From the NCBI RefSeq assembly GCF_019649055.1, contig NW_026570533.1, forward strand, positions 1 through 57,951: a stretch of DNA of 57,951 nucleotides, written 5' to 3'. The translations under genes and the position numbers were made by a program. The notes beneath the pieces are model-generated. The model was not told the origin of the DNA, ran no database searches, and saw nothing but the letters and a program-made list of their open reading frames with translations. This DNA is from Paramacrobiotus metropolitanus. Taxonomy: Eukaryota; Tardigrada; Eutardigrada; Parachela; Macrobiotidae. Within the stretch, counting starts at the first letter, position 1. Each line of letters begins with the position of its first letter. Of this stretch, positions 42,155-54,400 are shown piece after piece.

Positions 42155-42725
42155 TGTCGTGTATAAGCGTTCACGCCGTTTAAGGCTCCATGAACAATCT
42201 TTACTCTTCCACGCCTGTAATGCTCAATCGGTAGGCACTCGTACTCTCAAACTGTAACAGAAGAACTATGGTGGAAATAAGACGAACGATTCAGGAACAC
42301 GAGTCAGGAATCCCTCAGGAACAAGCTAACCACAACTTCCGGTCGTAAGTCCTGTGGGGATCGGCAAGAGCTAGGACGATTGTGTCACGAGCAAACCTGT
42401 ATACTAAGCGATAATCCGGGAACAACTATGCACTTCAGTAGGAACAAGTATTGCTGTCTCTTTATCCAATTCACATCACAGTTCACAACGCTAGGAAATT
42501 GTAATTAGAAGCAGTCTCAGAAGTAAATCTCAGACTACTGATACCGATATTAGAAGTAACAAGAACTTATATAGACTTCGCGTTATGACATCATATACAT
42601 CGCTAGTAAAAGAGAACAGCAAATCACAGAAGAGATTGACTAGATTATCTGTTGTGTTGCAGGTGGAAGGCGGACAGTCAGCATCCAGTACGTACTCCGG
42701 CGTGTGATCCTATTCCCACACGTCA
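42155..42725 (-). repeat. 5' LTR (571 bp)
   Basis: It is the direct repeat of 18561-19127 and is upstream of Gag-Pol on the minus strand, so it should drive transcription. The element-strand ends are TG and CA. Confidence 0.95.
42566..42574 (-). promoter_or_regulatory. TATA box of the 5' LTR
   Basis: CTATATAAG on the minus strand, in the middle of the LTR, is the expected place for the U3 promoter. The same box is in the other LTR. Confidence 0.6.
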
Positions 42726-42729
42726 CTTG
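42726..42729. other. Target-site duplication, right copy (CTTG)
   Basis: Matches 18557-18560, and both LTR ends are then TG...CA on the element strand. Confidence 0.7.
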
Positions 42730-43443
42730 AGATGGTACCATACATAACACGCTCATAGCATTGCCACGCAGCACGCATGATTTCCAATCTTAAACAGTGA
42801 AACAAAAAACAAGTGGAACGACTCTCGCCCGTCCTCAACACATAGCAAAATATTGTAGCTGCAAAGTTGATGTGAATGTTTTGTGTGTAGGGGGTTCTCC
42901 TTATCGGCAGTCCGAATTCAGGCAGTGCGACCTTTACCGTTACGGCAGCCCCCGCAACAGGATAGCCGTTGGATACTGTCCAAACGAGTGTCAGATCTAG
43001 ACAAAATTCCCCAGATACCGGGGCGCTTGGAGGACACCGTCCGCGTTATGTTCAGTTACAACTTACAACCATTAACTTTATTTATTTGCCCAGTCAGCAA
43101 CATTTGCATGACATACAGCGGCCGGGCGCTCGGCACACACTTTGAAAATATTTTGTGTCTTACTACTACTGCATTTTGTTAAAGCTTGATTTTTGCGGCT
43201 GCATACGAAGTCGTGGACATTCTGTCTTTCAAAACTCTCGGTTTCTTAAAATTTCTAATCTGTCACTTCAAGTTTTCAAAACTGTTAGTTCAAACCACGA
43301 ATCTACTGGACAGGTTCTTTATAAAAAAAATTGCACTTGAGCTTGCAGTGTTTTGTAACGGATTAGCTTTGAGCTGTGCCCTAAAAATCTGTTATTGCCA
43401 ACGATAGTGCTGTGGTATTTGTTCAAAATTTCTGAGCACTTAG
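42730..43443. other. Intergenic or intronic DNA
   Basis: No supported gene. The sequence ends in TGAGCACTTAG, the acceptor of the next exon, so part may be intron. Confidence 0.4.
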
Positions 43444-43633
43444 CCGAGCAATGCGCGAGGAGAACAGCAATGACTGGAGTACATTCCAGCCTTACACCAA
43501 TGTTCTTTGGCTGAAGTATCTGCAGAAGAAGCTAGTGAAGGAAAAATTCATTGGCCGTGGTAACAAAGAATGCCAAACGAGAATCAGAGAGGCTGGTCCG
43601 AAAGGGAATCCCGTTCGGCAGGTGAACTGGTGA
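43444..43633 (+). CDS. C-terminal exon of a haspin-like kinase (partial)
   Basis: The exon starts after ACTTAG with one base completing a codon, then reads RAMREENSNDW, FQPYTNVLWLKYLQKKL and a basic tail to TGA at 43633. Haspin kinases (histone H3 Thr3 kinases) end with a closely similar segment, with YR-x-M, EN-N--W, -PY-NVLWL-YL in the same order. No catalytic-domain exons were found in the 700 bp upstream or elsewhere in the window, so this is either the last exon of a gene with distant exons or a stranded fragment. The giant element lies 715 bp upstream and could have separated it from the rest. Confidence 0.6.
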
Positions 43634-44996
43634 AGAGCACAAAGATGTTCATGGATTTCTTGCCAGACTGAATGTTGCGATCACAATGCAAAGGTCAGTG
43701 GTGCGTTTCCGGTTTTTAGCATTAGAGAAGTCTGTTTTTTTTTGTTTAATATTATTTGCTTTATCTGCTTCCGCAGGATGAGCCTCGGGAATTTGGGTCT
43801 CGCTTTGTTTCTGCTGCCTTTTCGAAGTTCTCCGATTGTGTTTTGGTCTTCGGTTGAGTGTAAAACGTGATGATGAATTTGTGATTTTAATGATAAAGTC
43901 AGTGATGATCAGGCCTTCCTTCCTGTACAGTTGGTACTTTGTAGCATTATTTCTGCTATAAGTGTTGGTACAATGATCGCTCCAAACACAAGCGGTTGCG
44001 ATTCTCCGGGATTTATGTCGGAACATGTTTTGCTGTTTCCGTAAGCATGTAGAAAATCCTTATCAAAGTGTTGGTTCTTATATGGATCATTAGTGTTAAG
44101 TTGTTAACGTCTTTATTTTTGGCAACAAAGTCAATTTTGGGATTTCTTTGGACGATCGTTATTGCGGGTGTTGGTCATTTTTTTTTCAGATTGCATACAT
44201 TATTGACTTTAAACGTAGTATTATAACAATAACTAAATTTAATGTCTTTCGCTATGGAGCATTGCCCCCTCTAAGCTGAAACCGAGAAGATCAAAAACGC
44301 GGAGAAAAGGTAACAATGGAACACGTGAGAAATAACGTTCACGGTTCATCATATAAAATCACACAGACAATCACAAACAACCAATTTAGCTGAGATTTAA
44401 CGAAACTACATGGTAACATGGGCCAGCTAGTCGAGCGGCAGACAGAGGGCATTTCCTAATCCACATAAGTTTCATCCAATCCACGTTATCGAGTGCCTTC
44501 TGGAATGCGCCGAGGGACCTGTAGACTTCGAGAAGAATAGAGTGCCCATTCCACAAAGCCGCCAATCGTTCGAGATGCGATCCATGGACAGCTGTCACGG
44601 TCGTGCCGAGTGCGGATGTTGAGCCATACGAACGAAGTGGCGGATAACGTAAGTGAGGTTGCACTGTGTTCTACCTTGCTGACTGAAATATGGTCGAATT
44701 TTCTAGGCGATGCACTATGCCGGTGCTGCGCCGAGCATCGTGGAACAGTGTCTACGCCTGGATGGCCTGGTTGACGAATCCGCGATAACCGTCTGGGAGC
44801 CCAAGCACTTCAATAAAATCGGAGAATAACCGCTGCGCCTTGTCCTGCAACGGGATACACTAACAGCCAACGAGGACACCAGTTATTTATTCGTCTGTTA
44901 ACATGTACTTAACTGAACTGGCAGCAGTCGTATTATGACATAGAAGGCAAGCCTGCTCGTTGTATTCTGTGGCTTTTATCAGCCGTTTTCTGGCAG
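43634..44996. other. Mostly noncoding; possible short exons
   Basis: Two plus-strand stretches look weakly coding (about 44465-44625 with several Cys; 44707-44829 after TTTTCTAG, ending GE-stop), but no family or splice chain could be shown. Confidence 0.3.
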
Positions 44997-45557
44997 ATGG
45001 GCTGCAGTCATGTGTTTGCAAAAAGGACTCTGCGCTTCACCCGTTAATCGACGGGAAGTGTTGGGCCAGGTGTTGTTTCTCATCCGGTTTCCTCTTCTGA
45101 CCCATGCCCAGCTGTTGGATGGACCCATTTCAAGGTACGGTTTTCTTAGTCCGACATACAAATTGCCCACTTTTCACAAGCATTCGACGGCCAGTTCACC
45201 GTGCGTGGGCGGAAGCAGCGTACCGAGCTGCATCAAATGCCATGTTTTACTCAGGACGGTTTGTTAATGCAGTCCGAAGGAATGGACATCTTCCGCTACA
45301 AGCACGCTAAGATTAAACCGAATTTGCCGTTCCCAGCGAAGCCCCGACAAAGTTGGCCCGTTAATGTTTTCTTTGAAAAGTGTGGCCATGTCGGTTTCGT
45401 TTTTATTAGAAAACTAGGTATACGCGCTAAAAGTGTGATCAGCTATACGGTTCCCGATGTTAGGATGCTTGAGGCGAAGGCTGTGTTCAGCGAACCCATA
45501 ACAGTCAGAAAGCTGCTCTGGTATGGCGAAATTGTCGTACGGAAAATAGAGGTCTGA
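44997..45557 (+). pseudogene. BTB-BACK-related gene fragment
   Basis: After CTGGCAG at 44996 an exon (to about 45134) encodes NRREVLGQVLFLIRFPLLTH and LLDGPIS, closely matching the end of the BACK region in the complete gene at 47619-51450 (NRRQILGDCLYLIRFPLMT, LADGPTD). A second block from about 45248 encodes DGLLMQSEGMDIFRYKHA and LPFPAKPRQ, matching the next exon of that gene. The obvious donor and acceptor do not agree in phase and no BTB domain precedes it. It is probably a partial duplicate or an incomplete view of a second gene. Confidence 0.5.
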
Positions 45558-46616
45558 TATCTAATATGGTTGAAAAAGGACAACAAAGCTGTCTATCATT
45601 TTGCAGGAGTGTGGAGGTTTGTCGCAATACTGCAGGAGAATTTCCTGCTCTTAGCCTTTATCTGGTGTGCAACGGTTATCCGGAATCCGAATCTTGGTCG
45701 TGCCACGTTAACGCAGAATTTCGCCTGCTGCCATGGAAAAGGGGAACTGCAGCAATTAACAAACGTATGCTTCTTTATGCAATGATGCTGTTTTCGTTAT
45801 CACTGGTAACCCATATTAATTATGAGTTTATCAAGGATGTTTTACGTTTTGTAGAAACTTCTCGGTTGTTCGATCAGACGGGAAATTTCTGGGGATGGTC
45901 GGCATACATTTCCATGGAAGGGAGGGTTTTCTGCGGAAAAACGCTTGTTTACCCATTGTCTCATAAAGCATAAGGTTTTTGTATTTCAGAAATTACTGGA
46001 TCCGGCGCGGGGCTACGTTAATCCGTGTGACTTCTCCAGTTCTCCGTTCTCCTTGAACCTGCAAGTGGAGCTGTCCGCTGATCTTCCTACTGGAATTGAA
46101 TGAATGGGTGTGGAAATGAGATGGTTGACGAAAGTGACAGACCAAAGATAACCTTTGAAAGTCGTACCTGTCAAGGTTGCTAGTAAATTCTTGAATGGCG
46201 GAATTCATATGAGTGTCAACAGACTGCATTTCTAACCCTTTGCTGCCGAGTGATTATCTTGAAATATTTAGTCGCATAATTAACCTGTTATAAGACGCTT
46301 ACGTTTATAATCTAGCTGTCGTATCGATATAGTTTGCGAGCAAATAGTGATGTACAGACTTGCCAAATTTATGTATTTGTGTAACGGTCTTTCTGTTTAC
46401 ATTTACTAATTGTGTTTGTAACAGTAGTGTTAGGCGGCGGAGCTTCCCCACTTGAAAATCTCCTCATACTATTCGTCCAGAAAGTGCTACCAGTACTTCA
46501 AGTTCACGGCGCTTTTGCATTTGTAGCCACATGCATAAGCCCCTAAAAAAAGCAGCGCATGGACTAACAACAGGAGGACTAACAACACTGTCGCCACAAG
46601 ATGCCCTGATTTGTGT
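45558..46616. other. No supported gene
   Basis: Open frames at 45566-45973 have no recognisable domain and are not called. Confidence 0.35.
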
Positions 46617-46743
46617 AACTGTAACGTCCATTCTGTAGATATGCCGTAAACAGTTCTCAGAGCCGTTGTGGATTTCGATTAAAATAAAGTCGAAAAAACA
46701 TTTGGCCAGGAAATACAAATCGCACTTCTCGGCGCACTTCGTC
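46617..46743 (-). pseudogene. Stray copy of a BTB-domain exon
   Basis: The minus strand encodes KCAEKCDLYFLAKCFFDF and ENCLRH, matching MKCAEQYDLPPLAGHCFDS and QNCLRH of exon 3 of the nearby complete gene (49392-49554). It is isolated, so it is a duplicated exon or remnant. Confidence 0.55.
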
Positions 46744-47618
46744 GTTGGACTTAAAAATGCGTGTCAGCGACTTCTCTGCCATATGGAGAAGCATTTTCTC
46801 CTTATGTTGTGTTTGAGTAATTTTTCAATGGTAAGGACTAAGGGTTAATTTCGACAGGTTGCATGCTTGTTGCTAGAGTGACTTCTTAGCTGCTGTTTAC
46901 CGAGCCGCACGACCTTTGTGCGCAAGCATGTTCCGGACAGTCTTAGCACTTCCGCTCCGTGGGAACTTAGCCAGTGCATCTGGCTACAATAGTTAGTATC
47001 TATAAGTATAGACTATATTAAATATGGTCGGCATAAATTTCGGCATCGGCATAAAATTTTTGCCGAAGAGACGGACGTAACAGAAAAAGGCGGATGACAT
47101 CATGAGCCCGCAAGTCTGGGAAAACTTTTTAAGTCTGGGAAAACTCAGCCCGCAAAAGCTGTCACAAATCGTCTAATGACTAGTGGAGAAGTGTAGATTC
47201 TTTCTCCGGCTCGAGAAAACGGACGGAAGATATAAACTGCATCAAAATTTTTATAATAGTTTTAATCAGTAAGTTATCGATGATAATCGCCTGCACACTA
47301 ATGACAACTTTAAGCTAATGTCAACGCATTTTGTGAATTGTGTTATAAACCATAAGATCTCGCTGTTGCTTTTATCCCGGATAGACAGTTTCAGTTCGTA
47401 ACTGTCCACAATCAACAACAAAATCATCCATGACAAAAACTGCAAGTGCCCATCTAAAACATAGGCATTCAGAGAGCATACATCGATGTACTGGTAGAAC
47501 CATTTTGCACAAAATTCATAAATCAGGCGTACTGTTATCAATCTTACAGCAAACTGAGCGTAGTCCAAAAACATGCAACAAAAATATTGGAATTCTAAAT
47601 ACGACTACTCGCGTTAGC
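46744..47618. other. No supported gene
   Basis: AT-rich. A small duplication AAGTCTGGGAAAACT occurs twice near 47111-47145, and CGGCATAAA-type short repeats lie near 47030-47060. Confidence 0.4.
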
Positions 47619-50600
47619 TCAAGCCAAACCAGCGGCATCCAGCGGACGCTTCCTCGTGGAAACGAAGAGAGGCGGAAACGTGATATCATCGCCATCGCTA
47701 CATGTAGCTGATTTCCAGTAGCTTGCATACGCAGGGTCCAAAAATATCTCACTGAATTCAACGCGGCGTTGAGTGCCCGCCAAGCTGATGATATGCTGGC
47801 CATTCTCCAATCTAACAAACCATGCTAGCTTGTAACTGCCTGCATTCCCGTACATGATGGGCCGATAAGCGACTAAGTAGTCGGTTGCGCGAACGATATG
47901 CTTCGGGCTCTGTCTCACCAGCTCTTCCCCACCGGCTTCCAGGCAGACGGCCATGTCCCCGCGTAATCCGATCACCCTTGCACTGGGACACCAATACTGC
48001 CAGTAATTCACGAACACCTCCTCGTCGTGCTTGAACGCCACGCCATCAACGCGGATGATCGGCAGTTGTCGCGGTTGTGCCGGAAACTGGAGCGAGCGTT
48101 TCGTCGTGGCGTACTTCTGCATGTAGATGTCCTTTAATTCGGATGGCTCCAGCAGACCACTCTACGCAGATAAGCACATTATTTAAAATCGAGCTTATTT
48201 ACAGCAGGTTCGAGTCCATTTCCCCATTTTTGGATAAGGTTGTCTTACGTCAGTAGGGCCGTCAGCCAATTGGATGTCGGTCATGAGCGGAAATCGGATT
48301 AGGTACAAACAGTCTCCCAGAATTTGGCGCCGGTTGGTGGCCGATGGCACTAGATTGCTCCGGGCGCAGGCAGCCGTCGCCCACCTAGATACAAATTCAG
48401 CAATACGACGAGTGTACTAAATCTTCCTTATTTGCAACTGAACAATTCTGATTGTCGAGTTCACGAGGAGTATTCTCAAGATAACATTCCACTAGCCTGT
48501 ACTTTTTAATTTTCTTTTACGATTTTTTCCGCCATATATTTTAGTTTATGGGAAGTGTGCCGGTATTGTACATGGTACCAAATTCGTGTATATGTACCGG
48601 TATGTAAGAAAACATTCGCTTTCGCTGTTTCGCATACCCTCAAACGCTTTTTTTGCATTGTTTTATGACATTTTACAGCCAAATGATGTGAGCATATTGG
48701 CGGGAAAACCGTTTGTGCGCGTAACAACCGGTTGGGGCGTCATAAATGAAATATAATTCCTAAAATTTGTGCGCACGAAGGTATACCAGACGTCCAGCCA
48801 GTAGTTACCAACCGATCTTCTTTAAGGTTTGCACTGGAACGCACATCAGAACGAAGATCATTTGTACACCGAACCAGGCTTCTTTCGATATTCGTTTCAA
48901 ATTCTAAATAAGTAAAATTTTAAAATTCTGAAATTACAGTACGTTACAGTTAGTGGCGCAAAATACAAGCATTCTGAGAGATAACTTGCAAAACCGGTCT
49001 AATCATGCAAGCAAAGTGGACGTCGTTTTAACGATTATAGTTATATACTGGTCTTGTGGTATGGAAACACAAAAATAAAGCTCCAAAGGCCCTTAGGAAA
49101 CCGCATGACATTTGCCCACTTACCGATCCATTGCCACGTAAATGCTGTTCTCCTCAGCCAGGAGGCTATCCCGCTGCAGCATCATGCGGAGCATGGTAAA
49201 CGACAGCTCGCTGAATTGTTCTGACTTGAGGATTTTCTCACAGTGAATGTCTACATAATGCCAGCAGTTCTCCAGTACACTGTCGTCAGCGAAGGCCAGT
49301 GTGATCGCCTATACCAGTGCAATCATATTCGGTCACGGATATGTGTCCTTTTACATGTCACTGCCACCACAAAGTCCCTTTGAAAACGTACCTTCTCTAA
49401 ATGTCGTAAACAGTTTTGGTCGCTGGCATGCAGATCCCGGAGAATAGAGTCGAAGCAATGGCCAGCGAGCGGCGGTAAATCGTACTGCTCGGCGCATTTC
49501 ATCGTTGCCAAGGCAACCTCCACTGTCACGTCGATCTCATCGGTGTATATATATCTATCAGAGGCAGATACAGTGGACTGCGAAAACCTGTTACATTCGG
49601 TCCGTGACCGAATGACCAATCCAAATAAATGGCCAAGACCAAATGACCAACAAACAGGAAACGTGCAAGAATTTGAACACTTGCATCTTGCGCATTTCCC
49701 AACAAAAACCATCAACCGATATCTCAAACGAAAGAGAAAAAAATTTCAAGAATTTCGATACCAAATATGTCATCCTTCATGAGATTTACGAGAAAATCGA
49801 GCCATTTTAGTTTGTCGTAGACAAAGCATACGATTTCCGTGTGAAAACTGAATCCAAACCGTGGATTCCAATCCTGTGCTATGTCTACGAGAGACTTTAA
49901 GTGCGTCGATTTTCTCTTAGATCTCATAAAGAACCACTTGTTTGGTATCAAAATTCTTGAAATTGTTTTCTCTTTCGTTTGAGATATCGGTTGATGGGTT
50001 TCGTTGGGAAATGCGCAAGGTGCAAGTATTAATACCAGCAGGCCCATGGCCAATCACGAATTCGCCTGTCTGAGTACAGAAAAGTGCTTGGTTGCGCGCA
50101 TTGTAACACCTTTTCGCAGTCCACTGTACATCATCAACAACTGATGAGAGATTTATACATTAAAAATCCGGGAAAACCAATATACTGTAATTATAGGCTC
50201 CCCTCCCTCCCCCAAAATTCAAGCTCCACGGTAACTGGAGCCTCCCGTACAGGAGACTGGAAATATATTAGCTCCCTCTGCCTCCCCCCTCCACCCCCAA
50301 ACAGATGCTCATGGGTTCCAATTAAAAAATGGTAAAATAAAATTTATTAAAAATTTATGTTCATACATACGGTAATCTTATAGTAAAGGCGCACATAAAA
50401 TTCAAATGCCTACACTTATGTACAAACATCGCCAAAAGCATCTGCAACAACAGTGGTACAGTGTTGCCGTCTTTGAATTTTAGGAAATTTTGCTGATCAA
50501 AGTGAAGTGCTCACATGTCAGCTAAGGTATCTATTTGTCTCAAAATTATGTCTTATTTGTTCCAAATTTTACTTCATTCCAAGAAAGATTTAGTGCGAAA

Positions 50601-51450
50601 AACAGACGCACCCCTGTAATACAGGCCCATGCCCGTATTAACTGGAGCCCCCTCCGAGAAGAATTCCAAATAGATTTTATCATTCAGAACTTATAATTCG
50701 ATAACTGCGGTATGCAGATGCCAGTGATATGTTACCAGTAACACGCAGCCAAATTCTGTAGTTGTGGACCGAGCAACTATTGTACTCGTATATATGATTA
50801 TTATAATGTCAGTTGACGTTAATGCCAATCAGCCAATACGTCTATACAGGGGCGGCTGGAGCTTCCCGGTTTGGGGTGGGCCAGCACTATTGGCTTTGGG
50901 GTGGGCCAGGCCCATAGACTACTATGTTAAAAAAATTTTTTTGGAGGGGGCCATGGCCCCCTGGCCGAGGGGTTCCAGCCGCCTGTGCGTCTATATATGC
51001 ACGTACATACCTGAGCATGTTTTCGAAAGCCTCAGGAAGAATATCGGGAACGTCGATGGTATCGTTACCCTTATTTTCGCAGAATATTTCGTAGAAGACA
51101 TCGCTACTGCTGATCAACACGCACCTGTCCGAAATACAGACCGTAATGTTCAGACTGCCAGTTTGAGAACCACAAAGGTATGCGTCGTTTACTCACTTGT
51201 GTGCTCGGAAGGTCTTCTCTTGGCTGACGTTTCGGCCGACGGTGAACTGTACATCACTCAGCTCCTCCTTTCGTAATAACCGTTTCATCCGCTTATCCAC
51301 GCCCTCAATCTTGCCCCGTTGTCGTTGTCGTCGGGGTTTAGGTTCTGCAGCTTCTGGCGACCCTGGCTCGCTGTCACTTGATTGGGACTCACTGTCGTCA
51401 CTGCCAGTGTCAGCTGCAGCCTGCACGCATCGTGATCGTAGACTCTTCAT
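47619..51450 (-). CDS. BTB-BACK protein, six exons (464 aa)
   Basis: Exons 51450-51197, 51124-51011, 49554-49392, 49308-49124, 48384-48249 and 48161-47619 have GT-AG borders and consistent phases (1,395 nt). An acidic/basic N-terminus precedes a BTB domain (DVQFTVGR, FRAHKCVLISSSDVFYEIF, MLRYIYTDEID, MKCAEQYDLPPLA), then a BACK domain ending RRQILGDCLYLIRFPL. BTB-BACK proteins of the BTBD1/2/3/6 type dimerise and act as Cullin-3 adaptors. The C-terminal 170 residues are not an obvious PHR domain. They contain short beta-rich segments (YLVAYRPIMYG, KLAWFVRLENG) that could be a Tudor- or barrel-like module. Further 5' exons are possible. Confidence 0.8.
49571..50126. mobile_element. Tc1/mariner-type MITE in intron 2 of the BTB-BACK gene
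   Basis: Terminal inverted repeats start CAGTGGACTGCGAAAA and are flanked by TA on both sides (49569-49570, 50127-50128). Long inner inverted arms (about 49676-49770 and 49945-50035, with ACCGATATCTCAAACGAAAG) pair well. There is no transposase. The left end is 17 bp from the 3' splice site of exon 3. Confidence 0.85.
50847..50987. mobile_element. hAT-type MITE (141 bp) in the same intron
   Basis: Terminal inverted repeats of the type CAGGGGCGGCTGGA / TCCAGCCGCCTGTG are flanked by a perfect 8-bp duplication CGTCTATA (50839-50846, 50988-50995), the size typical of hAT transposases. Its right end is about 20 bp from the exon 2 donor. Confidence 0.85.
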
Positions 51451-54400
51451 CTTGTACTGGGATTTGAATTCAAACGTTCAGACTTCATATCAAATCGTAG
51501 TAATAAGAACGGTTGCTATAATTTTTTTGATTTGGAAAAGAACGAAGAGCTACTGCATGATTTCAAGTCGATTGCTGACTCATGACGTTTTATGCACTAT
51601 GCACCAACGAAGCAAAACATTTGTGCAGACCGAGTTCTCGGGGGGGTTGGTACCTGTACCCGACGAGCACCGGAACGATCGCCCGTGACTGCAACTGTGA
51701 ATGTCCGCCTGTTCATTGTCTGCTGCGTGACCGCAAACATTCACGCCCTCCGGATGGTGTGTTATTTATACAATCTGGCTCTACATACTAGCTGTGCTGC
51801 TGTAGTGTAGAGTGGAGACTGCATCCGTCTGCATGTACTAATTCCGATTTAGCGAATTAAACGCATTTCTTACTAGATGACAATATTTCATCCTGCTTCA
51901 GAGTTTACATTATACACATTGCATTTCTCTCAGAAACGATATGTATTTAGTCGGCTCCCCTCTCTCGACCACTTCTACGCCGTGTCCAGCATTTAATGCG
52001 ACTATTTATTACGACCTTTCAGTTTCCACTTTTCGAGTATTTAGAAAGTGGAACAGAGACATCTTGTAAATTCCAGACTCTAACAGTTTGTGACATGTCC
52101 GATGTGTAGTGCGTACCACCAAGCATGGCTGCTTGCTCCAGTATATTCCATTTATCGAATTTCCAGTAACAAAATTTTTCTGAATTCCTCTAAATCATCA
52201 GAACCCAGAATGACAACGAGTTACACAGCAACACCTGCAAACATAGGCGGGGGAATAACACAAAAAATTATCTAGCATTTTATGTCATTCTTGCCTCCAT
52301 TTGTATTGTACAATTCCTTGTACACGTACATCACTTTCACTCTCGGTGTATCTCACGATCTTTAACGAGCCGTATACCATGCGTAGATGATGCTGATCCC
52401 ACAAACCATCGATCGATTATCCCCACAACGCGCAGGCGGCACAACGTAAACGATTTTTCCGTTTTAGGCGAGCACATTTACACAACCACGTGCGCCCTAA
52501 GCCCGGTTTAAAAAAGCCTCGTTTTCAAGATCAGATTTCTAGCTCACCAGCACCTGTTTCTTTCTAACTTGATCTGTGCATGGTACTGGCGCAGACCCCA
52601 TAAAGCGTTTCTACCGGCGTAAGAACCCCATCAGAAATTGGAACACTATTTTTTTGTCAACCACAGCACACGAAAGTACTGCCCAAGAGCGGTGCACGCC
52701 GTACGTGAATAACAGGGAGGTATGAGAGAACTAATGTTCGGACGCTGGGTCAGTGCAAAACAGCGGCTATTGAGGTGGTGGTTGGGAGCTAGTGTAGTAA
52801 AGAAGGCGTGCGAACTAACTATATTTTCGCTGATGTTTAAATGCAAAACCAGTCACAGTTTATCAGTTTTATTAAAAAAAACAACCCTGCGCTGTGAGCG
52901 AGCGCTGTAACAAATTAAACGCTTGAAAAATATTGCCAACAACAGTAACATTAAGACACAGCTATTATCACATCGCTGGAGAAAAACAAAAAACAACATC
53001 GACAGCATAATTAATTATAGAACAAACGCGTCGATCTTAAGTTTTACCAAAACCGATTTCGTTTTACCCGAGATATCCTGAAATATTGTCTTTCCTGGCT
53101 TAGGATTTTACGTGTTAATCCATCTAGGCGTTGAAGGCAGCTGTCCCTAGGCCAGCCAAAACTCCCCGCGGGCTGCTCAAATACACTGTGAAAAAACCCG
53201 ACTTTGTTAAAATGTGTCAGCACAGATTCAAAGGTTTATAATATAATCGGCTTTTATTAATTCATTTATCTAAACCTAATAATTTATCTAAATATAACAG
53301 CAAGTTCGGTGTTGTGCGACGACTACGATCATTTGCGGAATATTGTATGTTTCTCCGATGGTCGGTTTTAGATGACATTAGACAATAAAATGAGAAATTG
53401 AATATGAAGTTACGAACCGAAATGACGAAGCAATCAAAATACGAACCACCTAAAACAATAAAAGAATTCTATGAAATAAACGATAAAAGTAAATGAACAG
53501 AAGATCATGCATTCCAAATACGGCAAGCTATCGGAAAAAAACTGTGTAGTAGGTTTGCTAGTATCAGCAAGTACAGGGATTTATTTAGCTGAACCACCTT
53601 TATCACATACCTTGCTTAACGCGATCTCGCTCGTTCCTGCTGTCCGCCAGACGCCGCGAAGTTCAGGATACAATAACGACTGGGGGCAAGTCAAACAAAC
53701 GAAATCATTTTGTAGTAACTGCAAAGATGATAAAATAACTTATTGGCAAGACTTTTGACTCCATCTGCTTCATCTGAGGACACTAAAACGGTAACTTGCA
53801 GTCTAACACTCAAACTGTGGTGACTTACTGTAGTGAATGCGCCTCCGCTTTCCGTTGACATGGCTCGTTCTCCATGCCGCTACTTCTCCTCCATGACTTT
53901 TCAGCTATCCCTAGGTTGTGGCGGGGTTTTGAGGACAAATCAGGAAAGGGAACGCGAGAACGGGCATAAACGTCATCAGCCCAAAAGTCAGGGAACAAGC
54001 GAAGTCGCTCAAGCTTGCAAGGAATCCCCAGTTCAGAGCCATTTTGCCCATGGTGCCGCAGCCGAACCGTATTATTAAATTTACCGCAAAAATGAAAGCT
54101 GCTTTAATAAAAATAAGTTTTGCAGGACCAGAAGAAAAATCGTTGAAACGGCAGAAACTTTAAAATTGCACGAGAAGTGAATACTGAATAATAATGTGTA
54201 CTGACTGCAAACTGCAAAGCCTGAAAACCCGCGTCCAGTGCAACCTCTGCGTCGACAATACGCATTTAAGCATGTGGATTGTGCGGTGTGCTAACCGCAC
54301 AGTCAGAAATCTACATGATTTTCGCCACACTCGCCAACCGCCCAGAGCGCTGCTTGTAGATCCCTACGGCGGCCAGAGGCCAGCGGCTAGTTTAAAAAGT

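Larger units (their letters stand above)
18561..42725 (-). mobile_element. Giant (24.2 kb) Ty3/Gypsy-type LTR retroelement with cargo
   Basis: Direct LTRs bound the element, and CTTG occurs immediately outside each one (18557-18560 and 42726-42729). Read on the minus strand the order is LTR, PBS, leader, Gag, Pol with PR-RT-RH-IN, then about 11 kb of extra genes and a tRNA-like array, a short G-rich tract and the second LTR. The Pol order is that of Ty3/Gypsy elements, which are usually 5-10 kb, so this is several times the normal size. Near-identical LTRs indicate recent insertion. Plant Ogre and planarian Burro elements are known giants, but I did not recognise this cargo from them. Confidence 0.9.

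Noticed and set aside
18561-42725. Two separate nested elements (a normal Gypsy plus an unrelated insertion) instead of one giant
   Set aside because: No second pair of LTRs, terminal inverted repeats or target duplication was seen inside, and cargo genes are paralogous to each other. It cannot be fully excluded without other copies.
53507-53758. 83-codon open frame
   Set aside because: No domain, no splice or promoter context, and AT-rich codon use unlike the nearby genes.
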